Shown in pieces: positions 1 through 12,700 of a stretch of DNA of 64,000 bases. Within the stretch, counting starts at the first letter, position 1. Every line of letters begins with the position of its first letter. The stretch is taken from the NCBI GenBank assembly GCA_030248195.1, contig JASAND010004083.1, positions 1 to 64,000 of the forward strand, written 5' to 3'. Under the pieces are notes generated by a model. It did not search any database. It worked only from the letters and a program-made list of their open reading frames with translations, and was not told the DNA's origin. The translations under genes were made by a program, and so were the position numbers. Source of the stretch: Trissonchulus latispiculum (taxonomy: Eukaryota > Nematoda > Enoplea > Enoplida > Ironidae).

Positions 1-287
1 TTTGCCGTTCGAAAAATCGATGACCAACACAAAATTATTGACAAAAATCATGCTGAATACAGAGAAAAAAACCCCACTTTCAAACCCGTAAGAGAAAGTC
101 GATTTTTTCAAAGTTCATTTTTTCCGGGCAAGTTTGGTATCATTCGAAAGCTTTCGGCCTGGAGATTTCAAAAATGTAAATATTAGCTCTTAATTCCTTC
201 CCGTTAATTAGTTATGCCTAATTAGCACTTTTCAAAATCCGCAAAGTGCCTTTATAGCTCATATTATGGGGGGCTCTCCGAGCACCC
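1..287. repeat. Repeat copy, inverted partner of 4121-4411
   Basis: This stretch matches the reverse complement of 4121-4411 over nearly its whole length, with scattered mismatches and small gaps. Shared landmarks are the block around a TGGTATCATTCGAAAG core and a GC-rich hairpin close to the inner edge (GGGGGGCTCTCCGAGCACCCC here). It directly abuts the large palindrome that starts near 290. On the right side the matching copy is separated from the palindrome by about 630 bp that contain a ZIP exon. I see no coding sequence in it. It is probably a dispersed repeat with two oppositely oriented copies, or the outer part of a larger inverted repeat. Confidence 0.7.
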
Positions 288-289
288 CC

Positions 290-3200
290 ATGATATAACT
301 TTTGGGCATTTTCTGCTAGACCCCTCAGACCTGTAGCTATATTAGCTATTGTATGTAGCTATAGTAGCCTAAATACAAACAGGCTAATTTCGCTGTATTT
401 ATGGCTATTCTAGACCTCCTCCTTGTTTGGTCTCTCCCCACTAGTGGGAAAGGGAGTTCCCCCCCTCCCCACAGTCCGACGCTCACCTGTTCCGCTAAAA
501 ATAAACCCAGACCAAATCTTCATCCTCCTTCAATTAATATAGGAAAAGAAGGCCTCGTCCTCACCTGACTTCAGGAAGCAGATGAAGGAAACACGTGGCC
601 AGGAAGACACCGCCAGTGAAGCATGTAAGAAGGCACAGAAGAAGGGATGGCCAGCGACGCTGGAGATGAAACTCCAACTGGTCACCACCACTGGATCCTC
701 GAGCACGCTTTCGAAGGATTTTCAGAATCTACAAAACATCACATCCACATCATGGACATATACGATGTGATGTGTACGGTAGGCTTTAATTTGATACAAA
801 ATTGTAGGCAACTTTTAGAAAATGGCTGTTCGACGAATGAAACTAAGTGTTTTTGACAAAACAGGACGTGTCCCCCTATACCCTGATACTCATCCAGTGA
901 GAGAATAGAATCAGCTCAGAGAACGGGCGGACATCCACCCTGCTTGGAACAGGTCGCTTTTCCTGGCAAGTTCTGGATGCACCCATTTCTGACCAAAGCC
1001 AGATACTATTTTGACCTTCCATGGGGCATGGGTTTGGGGGGTTCCAATCCCCCTCTTTGTCCGACCCTCTCCCGAGAATTTTCGGGGGATAAGGCGAAAA
1101 TTCAGCTTTTTCAGTGCATAAACTAAAAAATAAAAAATTTGTAAAATTTCTTTAATTTCAAATTTAGTAGAAAAAGCGCGCCGGACGCACTTTTCTAGTT
1201 CAAATTTGCTGCGCCTGCTTTTTATTCAAATCGTTTCAAGGTTTCCATTGCAAATTTCTTCCTGTCAAAAAATTTCTCAACTTTTATTAAAATTTTTGAA
1301 AGGATTACGGATAATTTCAAATCATTTTCTTATAATTTCAAAAATTTCTCAACGTCTGTGGGGCACCGCCGCCAACACCCCGAGTGGGTTACTGACTGTG
1401 ACTGTACGCAAATTTTGTAACTTGCGCTGCAGCAATACCCTGAACTGCTGCAAATTGTTGCCGACACACCACACCCCCTAGCGTAAGCGCGTTTGTCTGG
1501 CATTTTTAGTGGAGGTGGGGTAGGGGGCCCGCTTTTCCAGTTTCCCCACTTTGTACTCTCCCCAGCAGCGTTTTTTTTCAAAATCGGATTTCGTCAAATT
1601 TTCGTCATTATTATTTTTCTGAGCGTCATTTTTATTTGTCCAACGTCAAAATTAAGTTTTGCAGAAATGCAGTTTTTGTTTTGATTTTAGGCTATATTCG
1701 GCAGTACTGATTTGAATTTTTACCTTGTTGGCGTGTGTTGCTTCATATTTTTTGGATAGAAAAAGCTTAAAATGTCGTGCGAGTTTAGCAAAAAATGCTT
1801 ATTTCTCCTTCAAAAAGGGTAAATTTTAAAAAATTTTCTTGTTTCTGCAAAATGAAAAGAATTAAAGATTTAAAGGACGATTTCATCTAAAAAGCAAAAA
1901 ATTTCTTCAACTTCTGGGGGGCCCCGCCCCCCACATTGTATCGGGTTGTTATCGTCATTGTCAGTGCTCAAAGACATTATACATACATAGACATCAGATA
2001 TGAGTACGTAAGTTAGAATATATATTCGCGGGACAATGCGAAATATGAAGCAACACACGCCAACAAGGTAAAAATTCAACCAAAATTACGAATATAGCCT
2101 AAAATCAAAACAAAACTGCATTTCTGCAAAACTTAATTTTTGACGTTGGACAAATAAAAATGACGCTCAGAAAATAATAATGACGAAAATTTGACGAAAT
2201 CCGATTTTGAAAAAAAACGCTGCTGGGGAGAGGCCAAAGTGGGGAAACTGAAAAGCGGGCCCCCTACCCCCCACCTCCACTAAAAATGCCAGACAAACGC
2301 GCTTACGCTAGGGGGGGTGTGGTGTGTCGGCAACAATTTGCAGCAGTTCAGGGTATTGCTGCAGCGCAAGTTACAAAATTTGCGTACAGTCACAGTCAGT
2401 AACCCACTCGGGGTGTTGGCGGCGGTGCCCCACAGACGTTGAGAAATTTTTGAAATTATAAGAAAATGATTTGAAATTATCCGTAATCCTTTCAAAAATT
2501 TTAATAAAAGTTGAGAAATTTTTTGACAGGAAGAAATTTGCAATGGAAACCTTGAAACGATTTGAATAAAAAGCAGGCGCAGCAAATTTGAACTAGAAAA
2601 GTGCGTCCGGCGCGCTTTTCTACTAAATTTGAAATTAAAGAAATTTTACAAATTTTTTATTTTTTAGTTTATGCACTGAAAAAGCTGAATTTTCGCCTTA
2701 TCCCCCGAAAATTCTCGGGAGAGGGTCGGACAAAAGAGGGGGATTGGAACCCCCCAAACCCATGCCCCATGGAAGGTCAAATAGTATCTGGCTTTGGTCA
2801 GAAATGGGTGCATCCAGAACTTGCCAGGAAAAGCGACCGTTCCAAGCAGGGTGGATGTCCGCCCGTTCTCTGAGCTGATTCTATTCTCTCACTGGATGAG
2901 TATCAGGGTATAGGGGGACACGTCCTGTTTTGTCAAAAACACTTAGTTTCATTCGTCGAACAGCCATTTTCTAAAAGTTGCCTACAATTTTGTATCAAAT
3001 TAAAGCCTACCGTACACATCACATCGTATATGTCCATGATGTGGATGTGATGTTTTGTAGATTCTGAAAATCCTTCGAAAGCGTGCTCGAGGATCCAGTG
3101 GTGGTGACCAGTTGGAGTTTCATCTCCAGCGTCGCTGGCCATCCCTTCTCCTGTGCCTTCTTACATGCTTCACTGGCGGTGTCTTCCTAGCCACGTGTTT

Positions 3201-3491
3201 CCTTCATCTGCTTCCTGAAGTCAGGTGAGGACGAGGCCTTCTTTTCCTATATTAATTGAAGGAGGATGAAGATTTGGTCTGGGTTTATTTTTAGCGGAAC
3301 AGGTGAGCGTCGGACTGTGGGGGGGGACTCCCTTTCCCACTAATGGGGAGAGACCAAACAAGGAGGAGGTCTAGAATAGCCATAAATACAGCGAAATTAG
3401 CCTGTTTGTATTTAGGCTACTATAGCTACATACAATAGCTAATATAGCTACAGGTCTGAGGGGTCTAGCAGAAAATGCCCAAAAGTTATAT
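290..3491. repeat. 3.2-kb near-perfect palindrome with about 1.46-kb arms
   Basis: The left arm (about 290-1755) and right arm (about 2035-3491) are near-identical inverted copies. An open frame at 1206-1481 on the plus strand recurs almost unchanged on the minus strand at 2280-2585, and one at 647-856 recurs at 2933-3142. The unpaired centre is about 280 bp (1756-2034) and contains a GGGGGGCCCCGCCCCCC hairpin of a type seen elsewhere in the window. Each arm is itself a mosaic: the outer part holds G-rich sequence and an AATAAACCCA end like the small G-rich MITEs near 10.4 and 12.3 kb. I recognise no transposase. It could be a foldback-type transposon with very long inverted repeats or a local inverted duplication. 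The near identity implies recent origin or gene conversion between arms. Confidence 0.85.
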
Positions 3492-3574
3492 AGAAATGTT
3501 ACCGTATGTGACTATACTATGTATATACGTACACAAACATTGCCATATAGTTTCTTCTAGTTTCTTCTTTTCAG

Positions 3575-3727
3575 GCACCATATGGAAGGCATCAAAGGCA
3601 ATTTCCATATGGACACTCATTATCCGTTAGCTGAGCTGATATCTTGCGCTGGATTTTTCCTTGTATTCTTTGTTGAAGAATTTGTTTTGCTGGTCCTAAG
3701 ACTGACTGGACATGACAGTTCTCATCG
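3575..3727 (+). CDS. ZIP transporter, exon with transmembrane segment 3
   Basis: The acceptor is a pyrimidine-rich tract ending TTTTCAG; the donor is CATCG|GTAATA. The exon is 153 nt and encodes 50 full codons including MDTHYPLAELISCAGFFLV and FFVEEFVLLVL, the third membrane helix of the ZIP1/2/3 type. It ends on two bases of an Arg codon completed by the first base of the exon at 14085. It lies only about 84 bp right of the large palindrome. Confidence 0.9.
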
Positions 3728-6700
3728 GTAATATTATCTTATTTTTTACAAGTTGTGGTTACTGTCAGAGACAGTAGCGTAGGTACAAAAATTTTCAAGG
3801 CGGCGCTTTTGATCGACGAATACTTTAGGGAGGGGGAGGGTCTATGAATGTTCTAATTTTTTGCACAACAATTGTACGCCCAGTAGGGGGCGACTCTCTG
3901 GCATAAATCTTCCTACATCCAATGTGGATAACCCCGACGTAGTAGAAGTTATTCACCTTGGTTGTCTCTGTGGAGAGGCCTCGCGACAGCTCACCAGCAG
4001 CTAGCCAAATCTGCGACCCTAGGGCGCCCGATTGTTCGGTGATAGGCTGTATATAGGTAATATTAAATTTTGCCCCGCCTCTTTTCTTCTAGTAGTAAAG
4101 ACAAAGAGTGGTCTTTTTATCATGAGGGTGCGCGGAGCGCCCCTCATAATATGAGCTATAAAGGCACTTTGCGGATTAGGGAAACTGTTAATTAGCCATA
4201 ACTCATTAACGGTAGGGAGTTGAGAGCTAAAATTTACATTTTTGAAATCTCCAGGCCAAGAGCTTTCGAATGATACCAAACTTGTCCGGAAAAAATGAAC
4301 TTTGAAAAAATCGACTTTTTGATACAAGTTTAAAAGTGGGGGTTTTTTTCCTCTGTATCGACCACTTTTATAGGGCGATTTTTGCGCACACCGATTTTTC
4401 AAACGGCCCATAGGAAAAATTTTTCTACACTAATTTTTGATTATCTAGGTTATGGTCCAGATCAAGTTTATGTTTGATTTCCGAATTTCGCTCTGGGTCG
4501 ATTTTTACAGATGGTCAAAAATGGAAAAATCGACGTTTGGACTTAGAAATTTTTCGAGGTCCCAACACAGAAAATTGTCAAAAAGTCGTCTAAAATAGCT
4601 TTTTTTGGCCATTTGGTGGTGCGCATATATAGTAAATCGGGGTCGCTGAAAACGATGAGCATACTGCCAAAACCGATGGATGTGACCCTCAGGCCCCATG
4701 GCGCCCGTGGTTCCTCGCCCAGGGTCAAAGTTGGGAAAAGTCCATAAAAGCGGCTATTTTCGGCCATTTGGTGGTGCCCATATATAGTAAATCGGGGTCG
4801 TTGAACACGATGAGCATACTGCCGAAACCGCCCGAAGTGACCACTGGTCAGCATGGCCCCGTGGCACCTCGCCCAGGGTCAAAGTTAAGGTCAAAGTTTG
4901 GAAAAGTCACTAAAACAGCGTTTTTCGGGGTTTTGGTTGGGGGCATATATAGTAAATCGTCTACGCTCGTTTCAATGAGCATATTTTCAGAACCGACGGA
5001 AGTGACCTCTGGTCACTATGGTCTAGGTGGCCTATTGACCAGTGGTCAAACCCTATAAAACAGCGTTTTTCGGGGTTTCGGTTGGGGGCATTTATAGTAA
5101 ATCGACTACGCTCGTTTCAATGAGCATATTTTCAGAACCGACGGAAGTGACCACTGGTCACTATGGCCTTGGTGGCCTATTGACCAGTGGTCAAACCCCC
5201 TAAAACAGCGTTTTTAGAGGTTTTTGTTGGGGGCATATATAGTAAATCGACTACGCTAGTTTCAATGAGCATATTTTCAGACCCGACGGAAGTGACCACT
5301 GGTCACTATGGTCTAGGTGGCCTATTGACCAGTGGTCAATCCCCCTAAAACAGCGTTTTTCGAGGTTTTGGTTGGGGGCATATATAGTAAATTGTCTACG
5401 CTCGTTTCAATGAGCATATTTTCAGAACCGACGGAAGTGACCACTGGTCACTATGGTCTAGGTGGCCTATTGACCAGTGGTCAAACCCCCGAAGACAGTG
5501 GTCATTGTTTGAAATAGAGAATCTTCTGGGAGTAATAAATTGCAGACTACTTCTGCCTAAGAGCAGCGCTCCCAAAAATTGGAAGAAGGACAAGTAGGAA
5601 AAATGCTCCTTGCAGTCGCATGTAAAATGCAATATGAGCTATGATGGTCAACATTTAAATATGTCAAGAACAAGATTTCAAACGTCTAATATGAGCCAGC
5701 ATCTAAATCGGTAAAGGACAAGCTGTAACTGGCTAATATGAGCCGCCACGTTTCTCTTGGGCTTATATTGACGCGAGGATACTAAGTTGAGTTAACTATT
5801 TTTCACTTTTCAAATTCGCATGAACACGTAATTGTCATGACATACGTCTGGTCTCGATACAATTATTAAAGTCAAGTGGGTAAGCACACATCAAAGTTTT
5901 ACACATCAGCTGTGTATTTTATTGTATAAGTGCTTTGTACAGTAAACCGTTACTGAGACTTGAAGAATACGGGTTTACTGGAGCTTTATGCATTTGTATC
6001 TAGTTTGCAGTGTGTGTCTATGATTTAGAAAACTGGTATATACCAAATGTATATGCCACTTAATTCAGCTTTAAAGGGGAGAACTTTAGCTGCTTAAAGT
6101 GTTCACATATATACCTTAAATACGGTGTTTGAGCCAGTGAAATTAGATTCAGACAGGATACCTATAACCAAGCATTATATGAAGCTAATGACATTACGCA
6201 AGACGGTGAGGATTTTTTCAGACTTGGGATTGGGAATAAGAGTAAAGAGTCTGTAGGCAAGATGGTAAGAGGTCGTCGTGATGTCTAGCCGTTGAAACCA
6301 CGGCAGCGAGCGTCAATATGAGCCCAAGAGAAACGTGGCGGCTCATATTAGCCAGTTACAGCTTGTCCTTTACCGATTTAGATGCTGGCTCATATTAGAC
6401 GTTTTAAATCTTGTCCGTGACATATTTAAATGTTGACCATCATAGCTCATATTGCATTTTACATGCGACTGCAAGGAGCATTTTTCCTACTTGTTTGGGA
6501 ACACTGGTTTTTATTTTGGGAATTTTTCCCAAAAAACATCACCAAAATTGTTTAATTGCGCAGGACTGCCAGGGAGGTTTTTATTGTTTTCGCACACTTT
6601 TTTAAAAAATTTGTACTAAAATGCACAGTCAGTCACATTTTCACTTAAAAGAGCAAATTTTTTTGATTTTAATAACAATTTTTAAGTTTTTCCGAAAAAT

Positions 6701-9700
6701 TTTGCGCCTTCGGCGAAAGTATTGTGTATGTATAATGTATCTATGTTTTTACGTCCGTTTGTTTTCGTCTGGGCATTAGTTTTCGTGTAGCCTTCATTAC
6801 GTATTCTAAGTAACGCTGCCATTAGGGACTGTATAGGCATGTTATCTATTCTTTGAAATTACGTTTCCAAATTCTGGAAATGAATAAAATATATATACTG
6901 TCGAAAAGTAAAAGTTTTGAAGGATTTCAGACAAAAATTTTCACAATACTTATTCAAAAAATTCTCAACGTCCGGGGGGGGGCTAGACCCCCATTATTGC
7001 GCCAAAAGACGTCTTCAGCGCAAATATATATTTAACGTTCAGAGCATTGAAATATGCTTTATAAAGACTGAGCAAGCAATATATGTTTTATTTTTCTTCT
7101 GTAATACTCGAATAATGCTAAATACAATTATAAATGCTGTAAAAAGCCGCTAAAAACGTGTTAATACAGCGAAAAGCGAATTTCAGGGAAAACACAGATT
7201 TTAAAAACACACTAAAAGGCACAGGGAAAATTTTGAAAAAACCATACGATTGCATATATATATACGTAGTTCATATTACTGGGCTGCTTTTGTGAAGAAT
7301 ACGTGCAAATGATAGCAACATGTTAGAAGTTTAGTATATATATACATTTAACAAGCGTGGATTTCAAGCTAACTGTAATCCTGTCTTTTCCATATGCCTA
7401 CCCTCCATTCAAGGCAATCAAAATGCACAGCAGAAACCAGGAAACATTTGCCACCGGGTGGACAGATGTCGCCATCTTTGCCTGATGATCTTTGAGACCC
7501 TCTTTGAGTTGACAGACTTTTTGCTGCAGTTCTTTCCTCGGACAATTTTCATCTTGCAGATATTGTTCGCTCTCAGCCTGTGTTTTTTTCGTCGAAACTT
7601 TTTGAGAACTTTTACGCAGTCCTCCTAAATTTTTTGCGGAATTTCGCAAAAAATTGCGAAATAATTATTTTAAGTATAACTAATCAATTTTAGTAATTTG
7701 GGTGTATTTAAACACATTTTTAATATTTAACGCATGGTATTAACCAAGTTATAACTATTTTTTGAAAGTCGAAGCATGTATAAGCGTGTTTTACAAGTAT
7801 ATATACATATTTAATTGTGAAGAGACGCGGGGGTCTGGGGGCGGAGCCCCCAGAAGCTGAGAAAATTTTGTAAATCCGAGGAAAATCCTTAGTTCAAATT
7901 CTCAAAAGTTTAGTTTCGACTGTCAGTAAAATCCTAAGATATAAGCAAACTGCTAATAGGTTATTACTTGTTTAAAATTATGGTATGTTATGGTTTCAAG
8001 GCTAAAAGAATTTCATTGCATAGCTGTCATTAGGCATTCTAACTCAGCTAAGATTGAAAGGTGTCTACGTATATAGAAATACGCGCTGAAGGCGCGAAAT
8101 TTTTTGAAAATTTTCTTCAAAAAGTATCAGAAACACGTTTATTTTTCATCTGAGACAACTGAAAATGTCTACTCAAAGACAAAGTTTTTTTGCGGAACTT
8201 TACGCAGAGCTCCGAAAAAAGTTGCGGAATTTTCAAAAAAAGTGCGGAATTTCGCAGTTTTTTTCGCAAAAAACACAGCTCTCAGCTATCCGATCTTTGA
8301 TACTGGCTCTGCTAGGATTCAGATTATGTTCCAGTATCTCTGGACATTTTTTCAGCTCTTCTGCCGTTTCAAAATTTACAATACAGCCGGCTGGGTAGAT
8401 TTTCTTTGTTTCTTTCGTCTCCAGGCCATAGCCATAGAGCCAGGCCCTTTGTGCGCAGGCATCACCTTTGTCGAAACTGTTCAGGGTCTGATTTTTCCGA
8501 TAGTTTTCTAGATCCGCTTTGGTACATCCCTTCGTCTGTTGACCCTGGACATAGGGTAGGCCGCAGTCGGTTTGAATGCATTCGTGCAGTTTCTGATGAA
8601 ATTTGCATAGGATTTCTCTGGTTTCAAAGGTGTACATTCCAGCCCTATAGACTTTGCCGTAACACTGTATCACACACTCGTTTTGTTTGCCTGAGCCACT
8701 TTGACGGGCTTTGAGGATCCCTGTCTTTGCATAATTTGCCCCTATCGGGCTTGATTCGCCGCTGGTGAGCAGCGCGCTTCTAGGATTTAACGGTGGTTTA
8801 GCAATGGCTACAGAAGTTGCTGAGGCAAGTAGCAAAAACGTTTGAAGCATGTTTTTCCAACTATTCTTTTGCTTCTTGTGTCAGAATGATACGAAAAGAG
8901 TGTTGGCTCAAATCCTGTTACAACAACTTTGTCTTATTTTTAGTTTTTTTCCATAGTGCCACACCCCAGTTGCTTTCGCGAAGAGGGGTAACGCCAGCCC
9001 AATTTTGTTCTGGGTCTTTGGACTGGCGTTGAATAATTGCAGATGCAATTACCCGAGGCATAGGCAAGGCTACTGCCGGAGCAGAAACGACCGCAATGCT
9101 CTCGTCGCATCACGGGCGCCCGTTGGCTCCATCCTAAGGGGTTTCCCCCCAAGAACGGCCAACTCCTTGAAAAACTCGGATAAGAACAAAACAATTGCTG
9201 GGGGGAACTGTGCTGGCACAACAGTGCCATTCCTCAATTACACAATTTTGTTGCCGGCAGGCAACAGAAGAGTTTGAAGTTTCGTGATTTGAGTTGCGAT
9301 TTATTTTTAGTTTCAGGATAAGAGTTAACTATTGCTTTTTGCATGATTGCTATACCTTCTTACGGATTGCTGTGCCTTCTTTCGCAGAAAAGGGCTTGGT
9401 AATTCGTTAGTGCGACACAAGCAATTAATTAAAACACACCTTTAACTTCATCAAAAACGGTGTAGCCAACTAGGCTTATTGTAGTGGGGGAATGGTGGTC
9501 GACTCAAACGACCTTCCCCCCTAAATTCGTACTCCCTCCAAATTGTCTCCCCTTCCCAAACCAGAGGGACCTCAAACCAGAGGGACCTCAAACCAGAGGG
9601 TACCCCTTATTGGTACCAAATTTTTCCCTGAAAAATTCGCTCAGGAAGCCAAATTTTCAAAAACTTTCTGCTTTCGTCGGAGATTTTCACTCATGTTTTA

Positions 9701-12700
9701 CCTTTTTGACCACTAGATCTGCCCAATTTTTGCGATGAAAATGAACTTTTACAGTGTAGCCAGAAAAATGCCGCTATTTTGAGCATATTTTCTAGAGACA
9801 GCTCCTCCCCAAATCCCTTGCCCCGCGGACTTCGCCCCCCCCCAAGAAAAAAATCCCTAGAATAAGTCCAGGCCACGAAAGATCGAGCAGAGTCATGCTA
9901 GCGAGTTGTGTTTCGAGACTTCACCTCCGGATAAAGCGGATTCAATCAGTTTCCTTCAGTCCACTCTTTCCGACCCCATCTATTTTGTCCTAACTCCTGA
10001 ACCAGCCCTGCACGCCTGCACAACTATTTGTGCAACATCTGTCCGAGCACCGTTTGTTTGTAATTTTCATGCAGTTTCCAGAGTAGCTAGGAAAACTGAA
10101 GTTTATGTTTTACCCAGACAAACAACTGGTTTTGTAGAAAACGTGAATGCTGATTTTTTATATTGTACACTATTATGTGACCATAACGTCCTGTAACTAT
10201 TCTTTGCAATTTTTTCAAGGCATCAATTCGATGTATATACGTACGCAATATATACCATTATATATACTGAAATCACCTGGGATCAGCGATATCAGCGCAG
10301 ATCTTTTAGAAATTGCAGTTTTTCCTGATTGTGTCTTAATACTCCTGGTTTTGTCCATTTGAGGTTTTTCTAGGCAAAAATAAGTGGGGGCAGGGGAAGC
10401 GTGGGGGGTCCAAAAGTGGGGGAGGGATAAAATGGGCTAAAGTTCCTAAATATACAGTATAAATAGCCTGTTTTCCACATATACTGCTATAACTAGGCTT
10501 AAAAGTGCTCAAAAATCAAGTTTTAACGCCAAAAAATACGAAATTTGACCAAAATTTCCGGCTCGGCCGGAAACTTTTTGATAGTTTTGACCAAAAATCC
10601 TAAAAAATTTGGCATTTTCTGGACACCTTAGGGTCAGTGGGGGAGGGGGAGCTGAAAAAAGTGGGGGGCGCCCCCCCCACCCCTCCCCCAGTAAAAAACC
10701 CGTCTAGTGTACTTGTATTATTCAGAAAAGTTCCTGTATGGTGATGCAGGATCACTGGTACTACTGGTTGGTTACTTACATTGTATGTGGTTTACTGATG
10801 TAAAATGCAGTTTATTTAGAAAAATGACATGCTTTTGAGTTGTTCCAATCGAGGGTTACAGCTAACTTTTCGTTCGTTAGTTTATATTGAGCATTCAGAC
10901 CATGCAGTACAAAGCAATGGCTGTAGGAAGGTTATATATATACACTGTAGTCTAGAACGAATAAATTTTCGGTTGATTGATTGAATAAAATAATTTGGAA
11001 ATTTCAAATCAATCTGATCCAATTATCAAAACTCAGCAAAACATTTTAAACAGGACTATTACGTATCATCAATTTGTTAATTTAGTTAAATTTAACTGCT
11101 TTAAATCCATCCATCCATGTTCCTTCTTCTTCCTGTGATTCCTAGCCCAGCCGCAATCTATTTAGGCCAATCATTCCTACAGCCAGGCACAGTAACCAGC
11201 CGGCGTTTACCGGTGGACAGATGGCAACAGCCAGCTGTGACTGTTCCTTTGGCGGGGCTATTCCCAGCTGTGGCTCCGGCTCGGCCAGCGGAGACGTTTG
11301 TAGACTACTCTTGAGCCGGTCCACTCTTTGCTTTATCTCGGCGATAGGACAGTTGTTATCCTTCAGATTCTGTTCACTCTCAGCTATCTGTTCCTTGATG
11401 CTTTTTCCTTTAGGATTAAGATTATGCTTCACAATTTTGGGACATTTTTTCAACTCTTCGACCATTGCATAGCTGGCAATGCATTCTTCCGGATAAGGAT
11501 GGGGTTCCTTGGTCTCCAGGGCGTAACTGTAGAGCATGGCCCGGGCGGCACAGGCCTCCCCTTTATCGATAGTGTTTAGGGTTTGATTTTTTTGATACCT
11601 TTCGAGTTGAGACTTTGGGCATATGAGATTCTGTGCTCGTGCCCCGGGCTGTTGGCAGTCGTTCTGAACACACTCGGCCAGCTTTTCTCGGAATTCACAC
11701 TGGTTAATCTGTGTTTCAAAGGTGTAGACTCCAGGTGTGTACATTTTGCCGTAGCAGTGACTTAAACATTTCTCCATCACTTTTAGCTTTGGATCTACTG
11801 TGGTTGTTGGGATTGCGTGTCTTCGCATAGCTTGAGCATATTTTGGCAATTGTTGTGAGAAAATTGTTGAAATCGGCATGAGGATGACGAACATCTGAGA
11901 CATGCTTAGCGTTGTCATCATGTCTGTCAGTATTTAGTCGACTGTACTAAAGTAGTATCAAAGTGGCTGGCTGCGTATAAGCTTTCTAGGAGTTTAGCTG
12001 CAATCAATTAATATTTATCAAAGCACCTGTTCTGTGGACGTATATATATATATAAAATCGTGCTATACTTTCTAAACAGTGGTGGTTCAAAATCCTGTTG
12101 GAATATAGAAATTTGAATTAAATCAAATTGTATTTATATATTTCTTGAATGTTGGAAAATTTGGGGTATAAGAATGGTGTTTCAAAATGGGTTCTGAATT
12201 TTTTCAAAAAACTGAAGAGGAAGAGCCAAGTTAGGGAATATATAATCAGATTTTGTTCATGTCAACGAAACTTCATATTTTTGCACACTGAGCGAGCATA
12301 TTATTGTCCTGTGTATGTTGTAGGAGAATAGAGTAGGGAGAGCCCCCCTCAACTAGTGGGGTGGAAGTCCAAAAGTAGGCGAGATAAAATGTTGCAAAAA
12401 TGCCAGAAATACAGTAAAAGAATAGCCTGTTTTATACATATACTGCTATGACTAAACTACTGCAAGCTAAAAAGTGCTCAAAAATTGAGTTTGAGTACCA
12501 ACATAGACGATTTTTGACCAAAAAATTCCGGCGATGCTGGAAAATGCTTGAAAATTTTGACCAAAAATCCTTTAAATTTGGCATTTTCTGGGCACCTTAT
12601 AGTGGTTGGGGTGGTTGGAGCCAAAAAAGTAGGACTGGGGCCGAGTGGGGGGCCTTTCCCCACTAAAGTAAACCCAATTGTCCTATTGTCGGAAGCAGGA

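Noticed and set aside
582..3142. Paired open frames in the palindrome (647-856 and 2933-3142; 1206-1481 and 2280-2585)
   Set aside because: They are the same sequence read from the two arms; no domain, no splice support. Their agreement reflects arm identity, not protein conservation.
8990..9030. Resemblance of CTGGCGTTACCC to the lacZ alpha region, hinting at vector contamination
   Set aside because: Only about 12 bp agree; a second genomic copy at 39.65 kb with diverged sequence and a target duplication shows it is a native repeat.
9906..10362. Two overlapping plus-strand frames tested as missing N-terminal ZIP exons
   Set aside because: No ZIP segment 1-2 motifs, and they lie after the exon that carries segment 3.
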